21,068 nt of DNA. Origin: Chloroflexota bacterium. GTDB lineage: Bacteria > Chloroflexota > Anaerolineae > Anaerolineales > Villigracilaceae. A model generated the notes under the pieces. It made no database searches, was not told the origin of the DNA, and saw only the letters and a program-made list of their open reading frames with translations. The position numbers and the translations under genes are program-made. Of this stretch, positions 6,346-14,290 are shown one piece after another. Where the stretch lies: the NCBI GenBank assembly GCA_021796315.1, contig JAJYOH010000034.1, forward strand, positions 1 to 21,068, in the 5' to 3' direction. Each line of letters begins with the position of its first letter. Within the stretch, counting starts at the first letter, position 1.

Positions 6346-6903
6346 ATGCAAGATTATCACGACATTCTCGCCGAAGTTTTGATCGACGAAAAATCCTTGC
6401 AAACCCGCGTCGCCGAACTCGGTGCGGAGATCAGCGCGGATTATCAGGGCGATAATCTTTTGTTGATCTGTATTCTGCGCGGCGGCGTGCCGTTCATGGT
6501 CGATTTGAGTCGCCACATCACCGTTCCGCACATGATGGATTTCATGGCGGTTTCATCCTACGGCGCGGGCAAGCGTGAGTCGACCGGCAACGTACGCGTC
6601 ACTTTTGATCTGCAAACCAACATCAACGGAAAAGATGTGCTGCTCGTGGAAGATATTATCGATAGCGGACATACCATCGCGTCGGTGTTGGAAATGCTCA
6701 GCACGCGCCAACCGGCCAGTCTCAAAGTTTGCGCTTTGCTGGATAAGTCCGAGCGGCGTGAAGCGGTTGTTCCAATTCATTACCGGGGCTTCAGCATCCC
6801 AAACAAATTTGTCTTTGGCTACGGCCTTGACCTCGACGAGTATTATCGTAACCTGACTTTCGTCGGCGTTGTAAATTTGGATAAATACAAACCACCGGCT
6901 TGA
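6346..6903 (+). CDS. hpt: Hypoxanthine(-guanine) phosphoribosyltransferase
   Basis: A 185-residue cytoplasmic purine-salvage enzyme that joins hypoxanthine or guanine to PRPP. The PRPP-binding signature is VEDIIDSGHT (residues 101-110). LRGG (44-47) is the pyrophosphate loop, SSYGAG (70-75) is the flexible catalytic loop, LLDKSERR (131-138) carries the conserved lysine contacting the base, and KFVFGYGLD (154-162) is the base-binding segment. Length is normal. No clear ribosome binding site is seen: the upstream bases belong to a 9-bp tandem repeat. The CCA enzyme starts one base after its stop, so the two are co-transcribed. Together with tdk it makes a nucleoside/base salvage cluster. Confidence 0.95.
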   Translation: MQDYHDILAEVLIDEKSLQTRVAELGAEISADYQGDNLLLICILRGGVPFMVDLSRHITVPHMMDFMAVSSYGAGKRESTGNVRVTFDLQTNINGKDVLLVEDIIDSGHTIASVLEMLSTRQPASLKVCALLDKSERREAVVPIHYRGFSIPNKFVFGYGLDLDEYYRNLTFVGVVNLDKYKPPA

Positions 6904-6904
6904 T

Positions 6905-8578
6905 ATGCCCGATGATAGTTCGAAGATGATGGATGACGAAAACCCGTCCGCTAATTCTTATGCGGGACGCTGGGTTGCCCGTTTGTGGGGAAAGATCATC
7001 GCACAGGGCGGCACGCCCGAACAGGCACTTCAAGCTGCGCAAAAGATTCGTCACAAGGAAACGCCTGAAATTATTTACATGTCATCGCCTTTTCCTTTTT
7101 CACCTTTGGTTGATTCTGTCCGCGACACATTGCCCGATGCTGAAATTTATCTGGTCGGTGGGGCAGTGCGCGACGCGCTGCTTAATCGCATCTCACACGA
7201 CCTGGATTTTTCTGTTCCCAAAAATGCGATTGCAATAGCTCGACGCGTCGCATCTGCCCTCAAAGCGGATTTCTACATCCTCGACGAATCTTTCGACACT
7301 GCCCGCGTCATCCTCTCCGCCGAAAACGGTTTACGCGACATTTTAGATTTCGCGGCATTCCGAGGCTCGACCTTCGACTCTGATATTCGTGGCCGCGACT
7401 TTACCATCAACGCCATCGCTTTTGATCTTCACAAACAGACCATCCTCGATCCGCTCAACGGCGCGGCAGATTTGCGCGCAAAAGTTATCCGTGCCTGTTC
7501 CGAGACCTCGCTGCACGATGACCCGATTCGTATTTTGCGCGCGGTGCGTCAGGCCGCCGCGTTTGGATTCAAGATCGAGCTTGAAACGCGCAAGGCGATG
7601 AAAGATGCCGCCAGCCTCCTGCCGAAAATATCTCCCGAACGTCAGCGCGACGAGTTGTTCAAGATTCTCGAAGGCCCGCGTCCGGACGCGTCCCTGCGTG
7701 CGCTGGAAATGTTGGGCGTCTTTCCTTATCTGCTTCCAGAACTACCTCAACTAAAAGGCGTCGAACAATCCGCGCCGCACGTTTACGATGTTTGGGAACA
7801 CACTTTGAGCGTCATCCAGCATCTGGATGGACTCATTGCCGATCTCGCGCCGGGATACAATGCCGAGAAAACCAATGACATGCTCACGGGCCTGCTCACC
7901 CTGCGCCTCGGGCGTTATCGTGAACAATTCGCTGAGCACTTTGCAAAATCCCTGAACACAGATCGTTCGATGCGCGCGCTGCTTTTCTTCGCCGCGCTTT
8001 ATCACGATATATCGAAACCCGCCACAAAGTCCGTGGAAGAGTCGGGGCGTATCCGCTTCTTCGACCACGAGCAATTAGGCGCAAGGGTCACAGCCGAACG
8101 GGCGCAGGCGTTCAATCTCAGCAACGATGAAATCGAACGGTTAAAAATTATTATTGAGAACCACATGCGCTTTCATTTTTTCACAAGCCGCATGGAGGGC
8201 GAAAAGAAAGAGCCGTCGCGAAAAGCCATCTATCGTTTCTTTCGTGAAGCTGGCGAAGGCGGCGTGGACCTTGTCCTGCTCGGCCTCGCAGATTTACGCG
8301 GCACGCGTGGTCATTCATTGAGCCAGGAGGCCTGGGTCGCGGCCCTGGATGTGGCGCGCATCCTGCTTGAGAATTATTGGGAAAAACCGCAAGAAACAGT
8401 CGCGCCGCCTCGTCTGATGGATGGCAACGACATTATAAAAGAATATATAATCCAGCCGGGTCCGCTGGTCGGCCAATTGCTCGAAGCGATTCGTGAAGCG
8501 CAGGCCACGGGCAAAGTTTCCACGCGCGAAGACGCGTTAGCGTTTGGCCGCGGGTGGTTGCAGGAGAATCAAAAATGA
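6905..8578 (+). CDS. CCA-adding enzyme/poly(A) polymerase family protein with HD domain and N-terminal DUF5678-like domain
   Basis: A 557-residue protein in three parts. Residues 18-60 (YAGRWVARLWGKIIAQGG, then a helix and PEIIYM) resemble the small DUF5678 domain. Residues 66-290 are a class II nucleotidyltransferase: LVGGAVRDALL, HDLDFSV with catalytic Asp99 and Asp101, GRDFTINAIA (163-172), and the template region DDPIRILRAVRQAAAFGF (205-222). The C-terminal half has a metal-phosphohydrolase HD motif (YHDISKP, His367-Asp368) and a second His in ENHMRFHF. It may add or repair tRNA 3' CCA, or polyadenylate RNA; the sequence alone does not separate these. It begins one base after hpt and overlaps the next gene by 4 bases (ATGA). 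No ribosome site is visible, so translation coupling to hpt is likely. Confidence 0.88.
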   Translation: MPDDSSKMMDDENPSANSYAGRWVARLWGKIIAQGGTPEQALQAAQKIRHKETPEIIYMSSPFPFSPLVDSVRDTLPDAEIYLVGGAVRDALLNRISHDLDFSVPKNAIAIARRVASALKADFYILDESFDTARVILSAENGLRDILDFAAFRGSTFDSDIRGRDFTINAIAFDLHKQTILDPLNGAADLRAKVIRACSETSLHDDPIRILRAVRQAAAFGFKIELETRKAMKDAASLLPKISPERQRDELFKILEGPRPDASLRALEMLGVFPYLLPELPQLKGVEQSAPHVYDVWEHTLSVIQHLDGLIADLAPGYNAEKTNDMLTGLLTLRLGRYREQFAEHFAKSLNTDRSMRALLFFAALYHDISKPATKSVEESGRIRFFDHEQLGARVTAERAQAFNLSNDEIERLKIIIENHMRFHFFTSRMEGEKKEPSRKAIYRFFREAGEGGVDLVLLGLADLRGTRGHSLSQEAWVAALDVARILLENYWEKPQETVAPPRLMDGNDIIKEYIIQPGPLVGQLLEAIREAQATGKVSTREDALAFGRGWLQENQK

Positions 8579-9108
8579 ATCTTGTTTACTTCGATCTTGA
8601 AACGCAGAAACTTTTCGAAGATGTCGGCGGGCGCGGTGCATCCAAATTGCTCCTGGCCTGTGGGGTAACCTACTCAACTGCCAAAAATGATTTCTCGGTT
8701 TACTGGGAAAAGGATGCCGCGGCGTTGGTTGCCGAGTTGAAATCTGCCGATAAAGTGATCGGATTTAATATCAAAAATTTTGATTATCAGGTTTTGCAGC
8801 CTTACACACCGCAGGAGAATTTTAGAGGCTTCCGCTCGGTGGATATGCTCGACGATATTTTCCGCGTGCTGGGATTTCGCATCAGTCTTGATTCGCTGGC
8901 GAAGGCTTGCCTCGGCGCAACGAAGACCGCTGACGGCATTCAATCCGTAGAGTGGTTCCGCGCCGGTGAATTGGATAAAGTAGCTGAATACTGCAAGGCC
9001 GATGTGGACATCACGCGCCGCGTTTATGAATTCGGGCGCGATAATGGTTTCGTTCATTATTACTCGAAACTTGGGAGTAAATTGAAGGTCGCCGTAAATT
9101 GGAAGTGA
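8575..9108 (+). CDS. DEDD-family 3'-5' exonuclease (RNase H-like, YprB/PolB-exo type)
   Basis: A 177-residue stand-alone exonuclease domain. The N-terminus MNLVYFDLETQ supplies ExoI (Asp7, Glu9). KVIGFNIKNFDYQVL is ExoII with its aspartate, and YCKADVDITRRVYEFG is ExoIII with the YxxxD spacing of DEDDy enzymes. This set predicts metal-dependent 3'-5' exonuclease activity on DNA or RNA. The substrate is unknown. The ATG at 8575 overlaps the stop of the CCA enzyme (ATGA), preceded by GCAGGAGA, so the two are translationally coupled. Coupling to a tRNA 3'-end enzyme makes RNA 3'-end trimming an attractive but untested role. Confidence 0.82.
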   Translation: MNLVYFDLETQKLFEDVGGRGASKLLLACGVTYSTAKNDFSVYWEKDAAALVAELKSADKVIGFNIKNFDYQVLQPYTPQENFRGFRSVDMLDDIFRVLGFRISLDSLAKACLGATKTADGIQSVEWFRAGELDKVAEYCKADVDITRRVYEFGRDNGFVHYYSKLGSKLKVAVNWK

Positions 9109-9110
9109 AA

Positions 9111-9878
9111 ATGCAAAAAATTAAAGTCAACGGTTTCGATCTGGCTTTTGAGCGGCGTGGACATGGTCTGCCGCTTGTTTTGATTCACGGTTATCCGCTC
9201 GATCACACAACCTGGCAGGATGTTACGCCTTTGCTTGAAAAGGGTTTTGATTTGATCCTGCCGGATTTGCGCGGCCTTGGTCAATCGAGTGAAGTCGAGT
9301 CTGTTTATACAGTTTCTGATCTGGCTTCGGATATAGCCGGGTTGCTCGATCATCTCAAGATCGAAAAAGCCATCGTTGCAGGCCACTCGATGGGCGGGTA
9401 TGTGGCGCTGGCTTTTGCGCGCGCATACCCCCAGCGTTTGGCCGGACTTGGGATGATCTCGTCACAGGTCGCGGCAGATTCGCCGGAACGCAGGGAAGGC
9501 CGTTATAAATCCGCAGTGGAGGTTGCCGAGAAGGGTGTAGGTCAAGTGGCGGAGTCGATGGCTCCAAAATTATCCGCGAATAGGCATGTGCAAACGTTCG
9601 CACGGGATTTGATTGGTCGGCAAAAAGCGGCAGGTGTGATCGGCTCACTCAAAGCAATGGCTGAACGCCCGGATTCTACTGACCTTCTAAAGGCAATCAA
9701 AACTCCGACTGTAATTGTCCATGGCGATACGGATGCCTTGATTTCAGTTGAACGCGGACGCGAGATGAAGGGAATTGCTTCCGGCGCACATTATTTTGAA
9801 CTGCCTGAATTGGGACATATGCTGATGATGGAAAATCCACAAGTTGTTGCCAATGCTTTGAAGTCTTTTATAGGTTGA
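9111..9878 (+). CDS. Alpha/beta-fold hydrolase
   Basis: A 255-residue alpha/beta hydrolase. The oxyanion region is LIHGYPLDHTTW. The nucleophile elbow is GHSMGG with Ser93. The acid is Asp208 in VHGDTDAL (or Asp206), and the base is His236 in LGHMLMM. There is no signal peptide, so it is cytoplasmic. The substrate cannot be inferred; family members include esterases, haloperoxidases and C-C hydrolases. The ATG at 9111 follows the exonuclease stop by 2 bases and has GGAAG upstream; a TTG 12 bases earlier is less likely. It is the last gene of the cluster and ends 9 bases before a strong terminator. Confidence 0.9.
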   Translation: MQKIKVNGFDLAFERRGHGLPLVLIHGYPLDHTTWQDVTPLLEKGFDLILPDLRGLGQSSEVESVYTVSDLASDIAGLLDHLKIEKAIVAGHSMGGYVALAFARAYPQRLAGLGMISSQVAADSPERREGRYKSAVEVAEKGVGQVAESMAPKLSANRHVQTFARDLIGRQKAAGVIGSLKAMAERPDSTDLLKAIKTPTVIVHGDTDALISVERGREMKGIASGAHYFELPELGHMLMMENPQVVANALKSFIG

Positions 9879-9887
9879 TTAAGGATG

Positions 9888-9919
9888 AAAAACGGGACCC
9901 GCTGGCGGGTCCCGTTTTT
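9888..9919. terminator. Strong bidirectional terminator
   Basis: A 14-bp perfect stem (9888-9901 with 9906-9919), loop CTGG, with five A on one side and five T on the other. It ends the salvage/hydrolase cluster on plus and the convergent response-regulator gene on minus. Confidence 0.95.
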
Positions 9920-9925
9920 GATGCG

Positions 9926-10351
9926 TCAAGGTGAGATGGGATGTGTGCTGGAATGTATGGGAACATTGTCTGCGGGCGGTCTCAACACTCCCGTCCGCCT
10001 GCACAGTTTGTTGATGTGCGCCACGAGGACAGCGCTCGGCACCGGCTTCACCAAATAATCGTCTGCTCCGGCATCGAGTATGCTTGCGACGATGGCCGGA
10101 TCATCGAGGGCAGAAAGCACCAGGATGGGAATGTTGTTGAAAGTGCGCACTGCTTTACAGACCTGCCAGCCGTCCATGCCGGGCATCATCAAATCCAGGA
10201 TCACAACTTGCGGAGATTTATCTTTAATGATGCGAATACCGTCTTCACCATCATTTGCGATAAGAACATCGAATCCCTGGCTCCTGAGGATGATCCCCAG
10301 TAATTCGGTAATTGCAGCGTCGTCGTCTATTGTCAGTACAGTTGTTGTCAT
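9926..10351 (-). CDS. Receiver-domain-only response regulator
   Basis: A 141-residue protein consisting of one REC domain (residues 3-118) and a short tail without an output domain. The acidic pocket is Asp10/Asp11, the phosphoacceptor is Asp53 in VVILDLMMPGMDGW, the switch Ser is Ser80 in VLSALDD, and the invariant lysine is Lys102 in LVKPV. It would receive phosphate from a histidine kinase and act by protein contact, like CheY or SpoF. No kinase gene is in the window. The tail (PPADNVPIHSSTHPISP) is low complexity. Only a weak AGAGAC ribosome site precedes the ATG. It is convergent with the hydrolase gene and divergent from ppdK, with 158 bases between. Confidence 0.92.
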   Translation of the reverse strand: MTTTVLTIDDDAAITELLGIILRSQGFDVLIANDGEDGIRIIKDKSPQVVILDLMMPGMDGWQVCKAVRTFNNIPILVLSALDDPAIVASILDAGADDYLVKPVPSAVLVAHINKLCRRTGVLRPPADNVPIHSSTHPISP

Positions 10352-10460
10352 TTTGTCTCTAGGCCTATTATCATGGAAGTACGCGGAATTGAACTTTGCA
10401 GGTTATTTACAGATTGATATGATTGAAGTGATATTTGTCAATGGGCAAACGCCCCGTTTT

Positions 10461-10469
10461 TGGTAAAAT
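10461..10469 (+). promoter_or_regulatory. Extended -10 promoter candidate of ppdK
   Basis: TGgTAAAAT with no good -35 at standard spacing (a TTGTCA at 10435-10440 is 23 bases away). The start would be near 10476, giving a leader of about 34 AT-rich bases that ends in CAGGAGG before the ATG. Confidence 0.45.
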
Positions 10470-10509
10470 ATTTCACAATTAATATTTTATAAATTTTCAG
10501 GAGGCTGAA

Positions 10510-13362
10510 ATGAAGAAATGGGTTTACCTCTTTAATGAGGTGAAAGATGTAGAGAAAGCCGCCGGTGGAACCTGGGATAGTGTGAGGGCTCTTGTCGGCG
10601 GGAAAGGCGCAGGCTTGCTGGATATGACACGGGCAGGTGTGCCGGTGCCGCCGTTTTTTACAGTGACCACCGAAGCGTGTAATGAATATCAAAAGGCGGG
10701 CAAATTTCCGGCAGGGATGTGGACACAGGAAATAGCGGCGTTAAAGCAGGTCGAGAATAAAACCGGTAAAAAGTTTGGCGATCCGAAGAATCCATTGTTG
10801 GTATCATGCCGTTCAGGCGCAAAATTTTCCATGCCCGGTATGATGGATACGGTGCTCAATCTCGGTCTGACGGATGCGACTGCAGATGGAATGGTGAAGC
10901 TGACCGGCAACCCGCGCTTTGTCTATGACTCTTATCGCCGTTTGGTGGAGATGTTCGGTGCGGTGGTATTGGGCATTCCGGATGAAGCATTCGAAGAACC
11001 TTTGAAAGAATATAAGGCCAGAAAAGGTTACAAGCTTGATACAGAAATGACTGCGGATGACTGGAAAGCAATGGTCACGGTTTTCCAGCAGGCGGTTAAA
11101 AAACATAAGGGGTTTGACTTCCCGCAGGATCCATATAAACAGTTGGAACTTGCCACTGAAGCAGTGTTCAAATCCTGGAATGGAAAACGCGCCATTGATT
11201 ATCGAAACCACGAAGCGATTCCTCACGATCTGGGAACCGCGGTCAATATCGTGACCATGGTATTCGGAAATATGGGCGATGACTCCGGAACGGGCGTGGC
11301 GTTCACGCGCGATCCGTCGACCGGCGACAAAAAGATGCTGGGTGACTATCTGCTCAATGCGCAGGGCGAAGATGTTGTGGCCGGCATTCGTAACACGGAA
11401 CCGATCGAACACTTGAAAAAATATATGCCCCAGGCTTATACCGAGTTCATGGGTATCACGTCCAAACTGGAAAAGCATTACAAGGATATTCAGGATGTTG
11501 AGTTCACGATCGAGCGCGGCAAGTTGTGGATGCTCCAGACGCGTAACGGCAAACGGACAGCCAAGGCGGCGGTCAAGATCGCGGTGGATATGGCGAACGA
11601 AGGCCTGATCTCGCGCGAAGACGCGGTCAGACGCGTTCGTCCGGAAGATGTGGATACACTTTTGCATCCGCAGTTTGACGAGAACGCTCTGAAGAAGGCT
11701 GAGAAATACGCCAAGGGTGTGAACGCTTCGCCGGGCGCGGCTGTGGGCCAGGTTTACTTTGATGCGGATACTGCCGAGAAAATGGCAAAGGAAAGTAAAC
11801 AGGATGTGATCATGGTCCGCCCGTTTACCAAGCCGGATGACGTGCACGGTATGATCGCAGCCAAAGGTGTGTTGACCAGTGAAGGCGGCGCGACATCTCA
11901 CGCGGCTGTGGTTGCCCGCCAGTTTGGTATTCCGTGCGTGGTGGGCGCATCCATGATCAAGATCGACCTTGAAAAACGTTTGATGTCGGTCGAGGACAAA
12001 ATCGTCAAAGAGGGCGATTGGATCTCTGTCGATGGCACGACCGGCAATGTCTTTATTGGAAAAATCCCGACCGTTGAGCCGAGCATCGAAGAGCAGACCG
12101 ATCTGTTGACGTTGCTCAAATGGGCTGATGAAGTTTGTGCCCGTGATGGTATGCGCGCTGCGCCAAAGGGCTGGCCGACGCGCGGTTTGCAGGTTTGGGC
12201 AAATGCCGATTATCCCAAGGACGCGCGCCGCGCTCGCTCATACGGCGCGGTTGGTATCGGACTCTGCCGGACTGAGCACATGTTCTTCGAACCGGAGCGG
12301 CTGCCTATTGTCCAGAAAATGATCCTGTCCGAATCCAGCGCGGAGCGAACCGAGGCTCTCGATCTGCTTCTGCCATATCAGCGCAAGGATTTCGACGGCC
12401 TGTTTGAAGCGATGGATGGTTATCCAGTCATCATCCGCTTGATCGATCCGCCGCTGCACGAATTTATGCCTTCGGAAGAAGCCCTGCTTGAAGAAGTCAT
12501 CACCATGCGCGTCAAAGGCGAGACCGCCGGACTTGCTGAAAAGGAACATTTGCTGAATGCCGTCAAGGGTATGCACGAGTCCAACCCGATGATGGGATTG
12601 CGCGGCGTGCGCTTGAGCATTGCCATGCCGGAGATCGTCGAGATGCAGGTGCGCGCCATCTTCGAAGCCGCTGCGGATTGCACGTTGCGCGGCATCGTGG
12701 TCAAGCCTGAGGTGATGATCCCGCTGACGGGAACGGTCAAAGAGTTGGAGTGGATCCAGCCGCGATTGATCCGAATCGCCGCGGCCGTGATGGGCGAAAA
12801 GAAAGTCAAGTTTGATTACAAATTCGGCACGATGATCGAAATCCCGCGCGCGGCTGTGACTGCTGCGGAAATTGCCGGTCATGCTGAATTCTTCTCGTTC
12901 GGCACGAACGATCTGACTCAAATGACCTTCGGTTATTCGCGCGATGATGCCGAGCGCAACTTCCTCGTCACGTATGTTGCGGAAGGCATTCTGCCGAAGA
13001 ATCCCTTCCAGACGATTGACCGCGACGGCGTTGGACGCCTGATGAAGATGGCTGTGGAAGATGGCCGCTCGACTCGCACCGCGCTGGAAGTGGGCATCTG
13101 CGGCGAACACGGCGGCGACCCTGAATCCATTGAATGGTGCCACGTGATCGGCAATAACTATGTTTCCTGCTCGCCATTCCGCGTGCCGATCGCGAGACTT
13201 GCCGCGGCGCATGTCGCCTTGAAATATGCGGCGAAGCCTGCGACATCGTCCCCGAAGGGGAAGAAAGCTGTTGCTAAAAAAGCAGTGAAGAAAGTTATAA
13301 CATCGTCCCAGAAGGGGAAGAAAGCCGCGCCGAAGAAGGCGAAGACTGCAAAACGCAAATAG
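10510..13362 (+). CDS. ppdK: Pyruvate, phosphate dikinase with basic C-terminal tail
   Basis: A 950-residue enzyme interconverting pyruvate, ATP and phosphate with PEP, AMP and pyrophosphate. The N-terminal ATP-grasp part has VGGKGAGLLDM (29-39) and SCRSGAKFSMPGMMDTVLNLG (from 97). The swivelling phosphohistidine domain has GGATSHAAVVARQFGIPC with catalytic His464. The C-terminal PEP/pyruvate barrel has LCRTEHMFF, FSFGTNDLTQMTFG and GICGEHGGDP with Cys864. Family length is about 875-910. Residues 911-950 are an added Lys/Ala tail with KGKKAVAKKAVKK and KGKKAAPKKAK blocks. GGAGG precedes the ATG. It is likely single-gene, ending in a terminator. PPDK points to a reversible, pyrophosphate-linked glycolysis/gluconeogenesis node, common in fermentative Anaerolineae (inference). 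Confidence 0.97.
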   Translation: MKKWVYLFNEVKDVEKAAGGTWDSVRALVGGKGAGLLDMTRAGVPVPPFFTVTTEACNEYQKAGKFPAGMWTQEIAALKQVENKTGKKFGDPKNPLLVSCRSGAKFSMPGMMDTVLNLGLTDATADGMVKLTGNPRFVYDSYRRLVEMFGAVVLGIPDEAFEEPLKEYKARKGYKLDTEMTADDWKAMVTVFQQAVKKHKGFDFPQDPYKQLELATEAVFKSWNGKRAIDYRNHEAIPHDLGTAVNIVTMVFGNMGDDSGTGVAFTRDPSTGDKKMLGDYLLNAQGEDVVAGIRNTEPIEHLKKYMPQAYTEFMGITSKLEKHYKDIQDVEFTIERGKLWMLQTRNGKRTAKAAVKIAVDMANEGLISREDAVRRVRPEDVDTLLHPQFDENALKKAEKYAKGVNASPGAAVGQVYFDADTAEKMAKESKQDVIMVRPFTKPDDVHGMIAAKGVLTSEGGATSHAAVVARQFGIPCVVGASMIKIDLEKRLMSVEDKIVKEGDWISVDGTTGNVFIGKIPTVEPSIEEQTDLLTLLKWADEVCARDGMRAAPKGWPTRGLQVWANADYPKDARRARSYGAVGIGLCRTEHMFFEPERLPIVQKMILSESSAERTEALDLLLPYQRKDFDGLFEAMDGYPVIIRLIDPPLHEFMPSEEALLEEVITMRVKGETAGLAEKEHLLNAVKGMHESNPMMGLRGVRLSIAMPEIVEMQVRAIFEAAADCTLRGIVVKPEVMIPLTGTVKELEWIQPRLIRIAAAVMGEKKVKFDYKFGTMIEIPRAAVTAAEIAGHAEFFSFGTNDLTQMTFGYSRDDAERNFLVTYVAEGILPKNPFQTIDRDGVGRLMKMAVEDGRSTRTALEVGICGEHGGDPESIEWCHVIGNNYVSCSPFRVPIARLAAAHVALKYAAKPATSSPKGKKAVAKKAVKKVITSSQKGKKAAPKKAKTAKRK

Positions 13363-14282
13363 CAAACCGTAGAAGTGGAAAGAAGAAAATGTCCCTGTTG
13401 AAAAACAGGGACATTTGTTTCTGCATCCCCGTCTTTTACCTGCCACCAGGCAGAAACCATTGGCGGAGCGCAATTTATGGTTTTTGGCGACCCGCTTAAA
13501 ATTGTATTTGAACCGACTCCAATATTTTGGGCCAGGGCGTAGATATTATGACTTAATCCGTCATTAAAAATTTGCGGCATACTGAATTTGAATCCATGAT
13601 TCGGGTCGCCGCCGCAGCTTGAAGCAACGTCCGGCCTGGTTTGATTCGCGTATGTGGAGCCTATGTAATTTGTAAGTCCCGGGTCTGTATAAAAATTTAC
13701 AAAAAGCGGCTGATTAAACTGACTGGCATCGCAGGCCCATCCGGTATTAATTGTACAGCTTGCCGAATCGTACCACCCCGTTGGGTTAAGTGACTCGCAC
13801 CAGCAATTTGTTTGGCAGTCAATCTTATTCTTCCGCTCACCATCACAAAGACTCTGTCCAATTAACGCACCCGGTTGACGATTCCTACAGTTCCATAAGT
13901 TTGGGGCACAGCGCCATGTTATGCCATAATTCTGCCAAATATTTCCAAGTGGTCCGCACACAGTTTTTAGGTTTCGTTCAGAGCAATAATCCGTAACAGA
14001 AAAATTCGTACTACCGCCCCCGCTCCCGGTCGGGCAACAGCCGCCAGCCGTTTGGCAGGGATAATATCCGGAAGCGCAGCTTGCACCACACATACTGCCT
14101 TTGTCGGCTGCTGAGCATGTGCAGGTTGTGACACCTGTGATAGGATTTGTATGACAATTACTACCAGCGCCTGTTAAATCACACACGGGGCACCACTGAG
14201 CTTTGGCTGTGGTAGCTCCCGCCCACAAAAAAATTCCCAAAAGCCCAAACACAATCAAAGTTACAGTAAATAAACGCTTCAT
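13158..14282 (-). CDS. Exported cysteine-rich protein, probably 3'-truncated and reading into antisense ppdK
   Basis: The frame has 374 codons. Residues 1-28 are a signal peptide (MKRLFTVTLIVFGLLGIFLW, cut after AKA). Residues 30-90 are Cys/Gly-rich (CPVC, CTCSAADKGSMCGASC, GGCCPTG). Residues 190-275 (GWACDASQFNQPLFVNFY... GFKFSMPQIFNDGLSHNIYA... SGSPKTINC) look like a beta-sandwich domain found in many secreted bacterial proteins. Then SAWWQVKDGDAETN (277-290) resembles a motif that starts another extracellular segment. From residue 291 the frame runs through the ppdK terminator and about 205 bases of antisense ppdK, and codes Phe/Ala-rich sequence with no domain character. The true gene probably lost its 3' end at about 13415. 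It follows the membrane-protein gene by 8 bases. Function unknown. Confidence 0.65.
   Translation of the reverse strand: MKRLFTVTLIVFGLLGIFLWAGATTAKAQWCPVCDLTGAGSNCHTNPITGVTTCTCSAADKGSMCGASCASGYYPCQTAGGCCPTGSGGGSTNFSVTDYCSERNLKTVCGPLGNIWQNYGITWRCAPNLWNCRNRQPGALIGQSLCDGERKNKIDCQTNCWCESLNPTGWYDSASCTINTGWACDASQFNQPLFVNFYTDPGLTNYIGSTYANQTRPDVASSCGGDPNHGFKFSMPQIFNDGLSHNIYALAQNIGVGSNTILSGSPKTINCAPPMVSAWWQVKDGDAETNVPVFQQGHFLLSTSTVCYLRFAVFAFFGAAFFPFWDDVITFFTAFLATAFFPFGDDVAGFAAYFKATCAAASLAIGTRNGEQET
13243..13325 (+). repeat. Direct repeat coding the ppdK basic tail
   Basis: A 26-base sequence at 13243-13268 recurs at 13300-13325 with one mismatch. The offset is 57 bases (19 codons), so the frame is kept and both copies code TSS(P/Q)KGKK. 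The tail seems to have grown by tandem duplication. Confidence 0.85.
13387..13420 (+). terminator. Terminator of ppdK
   Basis: A 13-bp perfect stem (13387-13399 with 13404-13416) with a GAAA tetraloop, then GTTT. It lies 24 bases after the ppdK stop. Its minus-strand copy is read through by the convergent exported-protein frame. Confidence 0.88.
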
Positions 14283-14290
14283 TGTTATTT

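Noticed and set aside
9926..10351. DNA-binding output domain on the response regulator
   Set aside because: The protein ends about 20 residues after the receiver domain; no helix-turn-helix is present.
10444..10460. GGGC AAAC GCCC with following T run as a terminator before ppdK
   Set aside because: The stem is only 4 bp and it overlaps the extended -10 region; too weak to call.
10813..11901. A 362-codon open frame on the minus strand
   Set aside because: Antisense to PPDK; the composition mirrors the codon bias of the true gene and there is no ribosome site or family motif.
12238..13473. A 411-codon open frame on the minus strand
   Set aside because: It lies antisense to the conserved C-terminal domain of PPDK, is rich in His/Arg/Phe as expected for a shadow frame, and has no domain character.
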